The notes under the pieces were generated by a model that had not been told where the DNA came from, did no database searches, and saw nothing but the letters and a program-made list of their open reading frames with translations. A stretch of 64,000 bases of DNA from Montifringilla adamsi (lineage: Eukaryota > Chordata > Aves > Passeriformes > Passeridae): assembly GCA_017590115.1 (NCBI GenBank), contig JAGGNK010006482.1, positions 682,001 through 746,000 on the forward strand. The letters are read 5' to 3'. The translations under genes were made by a program, and so were the position numbers. Numbering within the stretch: the stretch's first letter is position 1; the number at the start of each line of letters is the position of its first letter. This document shows positions 61,235 to 64,000 of the stretch, piece by piece.

Positions 61235-63672
61235 GTATGACTTTGGGGTCATTTTGCTGTTTATTATCACTGTTGGTAACTCCTCAGCCACTGCCCTGCG
61301 CAGTTTTCTGAGGCCTCAAATATCTGGATGGTTTTTTTCTTCCACTAACAGTGTTCTTTCTGCACTGCATCTCCAGGCTGAAGGTGTCTAGAAAGCCAAG
61401 TAGACAATTAGAAAAAAGGAGCAATTAGACAATTATGAAAAAGGAGCAGGTGGGGCCACCCCTGGGTTTGGAGGCTGCTGTGGCAGCAGACAGGGCTGTC
61501 CTGGTTTGTCAGCTCTCATGCTGAGCCAGCAGTGTTCTGAGCTGGAAAACCATCATTCCTGGAATGTGCTTCTCCAAGGAGCTGCAGCAGCCTTGGTGTG
61601 CTGCAGGGCAAGCCTCTTTAGGGGTGCTAGGAGTGGAAAAAGAGTCAGCCTTGCCCAGCACCTGGAGCAAGAGAGGTGCAGTGACTGGCTGCACTGTGGG
61701 ATGGGGTGGGGCTGTGCCAGCAGGGCAGGGGCTCCACAGCACATCTGGGAGACAGGGAGATGCTGGTGTAGAGGGTTGCAGTGGAAAAGCTGCCAGCAAG
61801 GGTCAGAATGGCACCAGGCTGGGGAAATGAAATGCCTGATTGAATATGAGAACAGGGAGGGCTGAAATAAGAGCAGTAATATGAAGGGGTTAATTTACTG
61901 TGGCCTTTGTGTCTAAGTCATCTTTTGTTTTTTGGTTTTAGTTTGAGTCTTTGCCACAGGATGCCTCATGCTGCCATTGTGTGTGGCACAAGAAATCGTG
62001 GCTGGTTCTGCACTGTAGTGAGCAGGGAGATTGCTGCTCATGGGGGGCTGGGCCCCTATTTGTGTTTGGATTTTGCATGGGAAGTGAGGAAAAACCCAAT
62101 TTACATCCTGTGGGGATGCAGAAAATCAAAATAAGCTGTAAAATGTGCACATTTTAAGAATACTGTGTTGAAATTTCACTGGTGATGTAGTTTCTGTTCC
62201 AGAGACAGATGCCAATGAAATGAATTCAATGCCTGTGTTTAATTTCCCAACATGAACAGCCCCACTGAAAGCAGCTGCACCTCCAGGGAGCAAAGTCAAA
62301 CCCACGAATTCCACGTTGTCTAAGTCAGAACTCCACACCTTGGAAATAGGATGATAGAGGCAAAGGCCAAGGAGGAATCTCCAGCATTAATAGTGTTTGA
62401 AGGGTTGCTCCAGGATGTTTCATCTAGTCAGGACAGTTGGGAACAATAAGTACAGCCAGGACTCTGGGAAAAAGGGGTTGTTATTACAACATGTGACACA
62501 TTATAGCCAATATTCAATCAGGAATGAATGGAAAAGAAGAAGCTGGAGGCTTGTCCCAGAGCCCTTTAGATAAATGGAAGGGCTCTGGGGGATATTGACG
62601 CTGGATTAGAACCAGGGAAGTCTTGAAGTAATTATTTCAACTATGTGTCAGTTAAAATCAGGATAATATGGGAATAAATGCATGGGTGAAAGCCTTTGAG
62701 TATCATGGGGCAAGTTCTATTTAAAATTTTCTTAGTTAATTCAAAGTAACTGCAGTATTCACTGCCCAAGTTATTTTAAACGAGCAAAGGTGTCCTGGGA
62801 CAGTCTTTCCTAGACCTTCAAGGGAGAGCCACAACTGCTTCCCAGCAGCAGTTAAATAGGGTTTTTTTCCATTCCAAAAGTACAACAGGAATCCTATTTC
62901 TCCTCTGGGAGTTCTCCTGCTTCTGTCTGACTTGTCCCACAGCTCAGAGAACTCACCGTGGGGCTCTTGCCTGTGGTGGCCACAGCAGCTGCTGGGTGTG
63001 GGCATGTGCTGAGGTGCCAGCAAGGGCTGCTGGATGGGAAGAGGTGGGAAGGGCTCAGCTGTGGCCTCTGCCACAGAAAACTTGGCACTGGAAGCTCTGT
63101 AGGTTCTGGCTTTTCACTGCAATATAGAAAAGAGGGTGGGGAAAAAGCAGAATCCCCTGAATGGGCATGGCATTTGCTTGTTATTATTTTTATGAATGCA
63201 TTAGTTCTCCTAATAAATTACTGTCCTATCAATGCTTTTGTAGCTTTGGGCACAGCTAGGCTCTACAGAAGTTGAGGAACTTGTTGACTGGTGGGTGTCC
63301 AGCTGCGTGCTGGGGAGCATTTGCAGCTGGGTGATTGCTGGGGCTGCCCAGAGGTGCCTGGTCTGAGGGACAGCAGCTCCTCCACCCCTCTGAGTGTGCA
63401 GGGCTGAACCACAGCCTGGGGGGAGAACTCGAGCTCTGTTCCCTCCTGGTGAATCCTGCTGGCGTGCTCACCTCTGGGTTGTGTGGGGGCACTCTGGTCA
63501 GCCTCAGCAGTACCCAGCTGGACAGGTGGCTCCTGAAAAAAGCCTTTATTTCCCTCTTGGGAAGGATTGACATGGGACAGCTTCTGCTTTGGATGGGGCT
63601 TTGTGGTTGTTAACTTTTGCCTATCTTTGGGTAAAGGGTCAGCTTATATCTCACATTTTACATTTATTCCAG
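61235..63672 (+). other. CLIP2 intron between coding exons 9 and 10 (2.4 kb)
   Basis: No gene or clear mobile element recognised. It has a weak non-consensus donor and an ordinary TTTATTCCAG acceptor. Confidence 0.8.
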
Positions 63673-63730
63673 ATGATTGAGACTAATGATATTTCAGAAG
63701 AAAAGATAAAGATGAAGCAGACTATGGAAG
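63673..63730 (+). CDS. CLIP2: CLIP2 coding exon 10: coiled coil, residues 802-820 plus one base
   Basis: 58 bp reading MIETNDISEEKIKMKQTME plus a leftover G. It matches the mammalian segment that follows the long coil exon (MIESNDISEE...). The donor is GGAAG|GTATGA, leaving phase 1 for the next exon outside the window. The initial Met is internal to the protein, not a start. Confidence 0.93.
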
Positions 63731-64000
63731 GTATGAAACTATTATTTTTACCCTGTTCTAGTGACTTGTACACTTTCTGCTCTTGCAGGGATGGCTGCAT
63801 GGCAGGGGTTCAGGAAGAAATTTCATCTGTCAAAGTTTGCCAAATTACATTTGTTGTCTGGATTTGTTTTTTCCTTCTAATCAAGCTGAGCATATGCAGG
63901 GGTGGATGTTTTTACCTGTGTTAGATACTCTCCATGCAGATGGTGCAGGTTGGAGGCAAATCTGGGGAAACAGGTGCATTTCCATCCCATCACTGATTTT
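63731..64000 (+). other. CLIP2 intron after coding exon 10, cut by window edge
   Basis: Intron sequence with no feature seen. The remaining CLIP2 exons (about 220 residues and the 3' UTR) must lie beyond 64000. Confidence 0.75.

Larger units (their letters stand above)
11622..64000 (+). other. CLIP2: CLIP2 gene, 5' leader through the tenth coding exon (3' end outside window)
   Basis: CLIP2 encodes CLIP-115, a cytoplasmic linker protein that binds growing microtubule ends. In mammals it is strongest in brain and lies in the Williams syndrome region. Ten coding segments on the + strand join in frame through GT/AG junctions to give 820 residues plus one base. The order is a short basic N-terminus, two CAP-Gly domains (about residues 70-140 and 218-285) each with the GKNDG motif, a serine-rich linker, then a heptad-rich coiled coil from about residue 331 to the edge. 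CLIP2 is preferred over CLIP1 because the start (MLKPSGLKIPGR), the join to SPLHKQ, and the run QQATNENMGLMDNWKSKLD closely match remembered mammalian CLIP-115. About 220 residues, the promoter and any non-coding first exon are not visible. No frameshift or in-frame stop was found. Confidence 0.96.

Noticed and set aside
60269..61240. 323-codon frame as a single-exon coiled-coil gene
   Set aside because: The first seven codons are intron sequence before the AG at 60289 and the stop follows the donor at 61234; this is one internal CLIP2 exon.

Overview
This window is vertebrate nuclear DNA, almost certainly from a bird and probably a songbird. It holds most of one protein-coding gene, CLIP2 (cytoplasmic linker protein 115), on the + strand. 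The bird call rests on CR1 LINE fragments ending in ATTCTGTG-type repeats, short LTR elements of a type I associate with passerines, and a CLIP2 protein close to mammalian CLIP2 but clearly diverged in the coiled coil. I see no bacterial, phage, CRISPR or operon-like content.

Layout. Positions 1-11621 have no recognisable gene. They are either 5' flank or, more likely, the intron behind an unseen non-coding first exon, and they hold tandem duplications and a patch of old LTR pieces (about 6270-7800). A 5' leader plus first coding exon (11622-11840) starts CLIP2. A 21 kb intron follows, with an 11-bp minisatellite at 14094-14665. The main CAP-Gly exon is at 33092-33630 and the second CAP-Gly is split between 44956-45080 and 50548-50761. 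The coiled coil is encoded by exons at 51681, 53049, 54618, 58662, 60290 (945 bp) and 63673. The window ends in the next intron.

The ten coding segments splice in frame with consensus GT/AG junctions (112+539+125+214+198+104+61+105+945+58 = 2461 nt). They give 820 complete residues plus one base, against about 1046 residues for the mammalian protein, so roughly 220 C-terminal residues lie beyond the right edge. The product would be a microtubule plus-end binding protein: two CAP-Gly domains in a serine-rich N-terminal part, then a long dimerising coiled coil.

The non-coding part is ordinary bird intron sequence. I found no exotic undescribed system. The points most worth checking concern splicing and repeats: repeats placed at exon edges (an LTR 17 bp past a donor, a 28-bp pyrimidine tandem repeat serving as a polypyrimidine tract, a CT run before a 105-bp cassette-type exon), a short upstream ORF in the leader, and a minisatellite whose 11-bp unit keeps three reading frames open. 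All coordinates and splice calls come from reading the sequence by eye; no alignment or transcript data were used.
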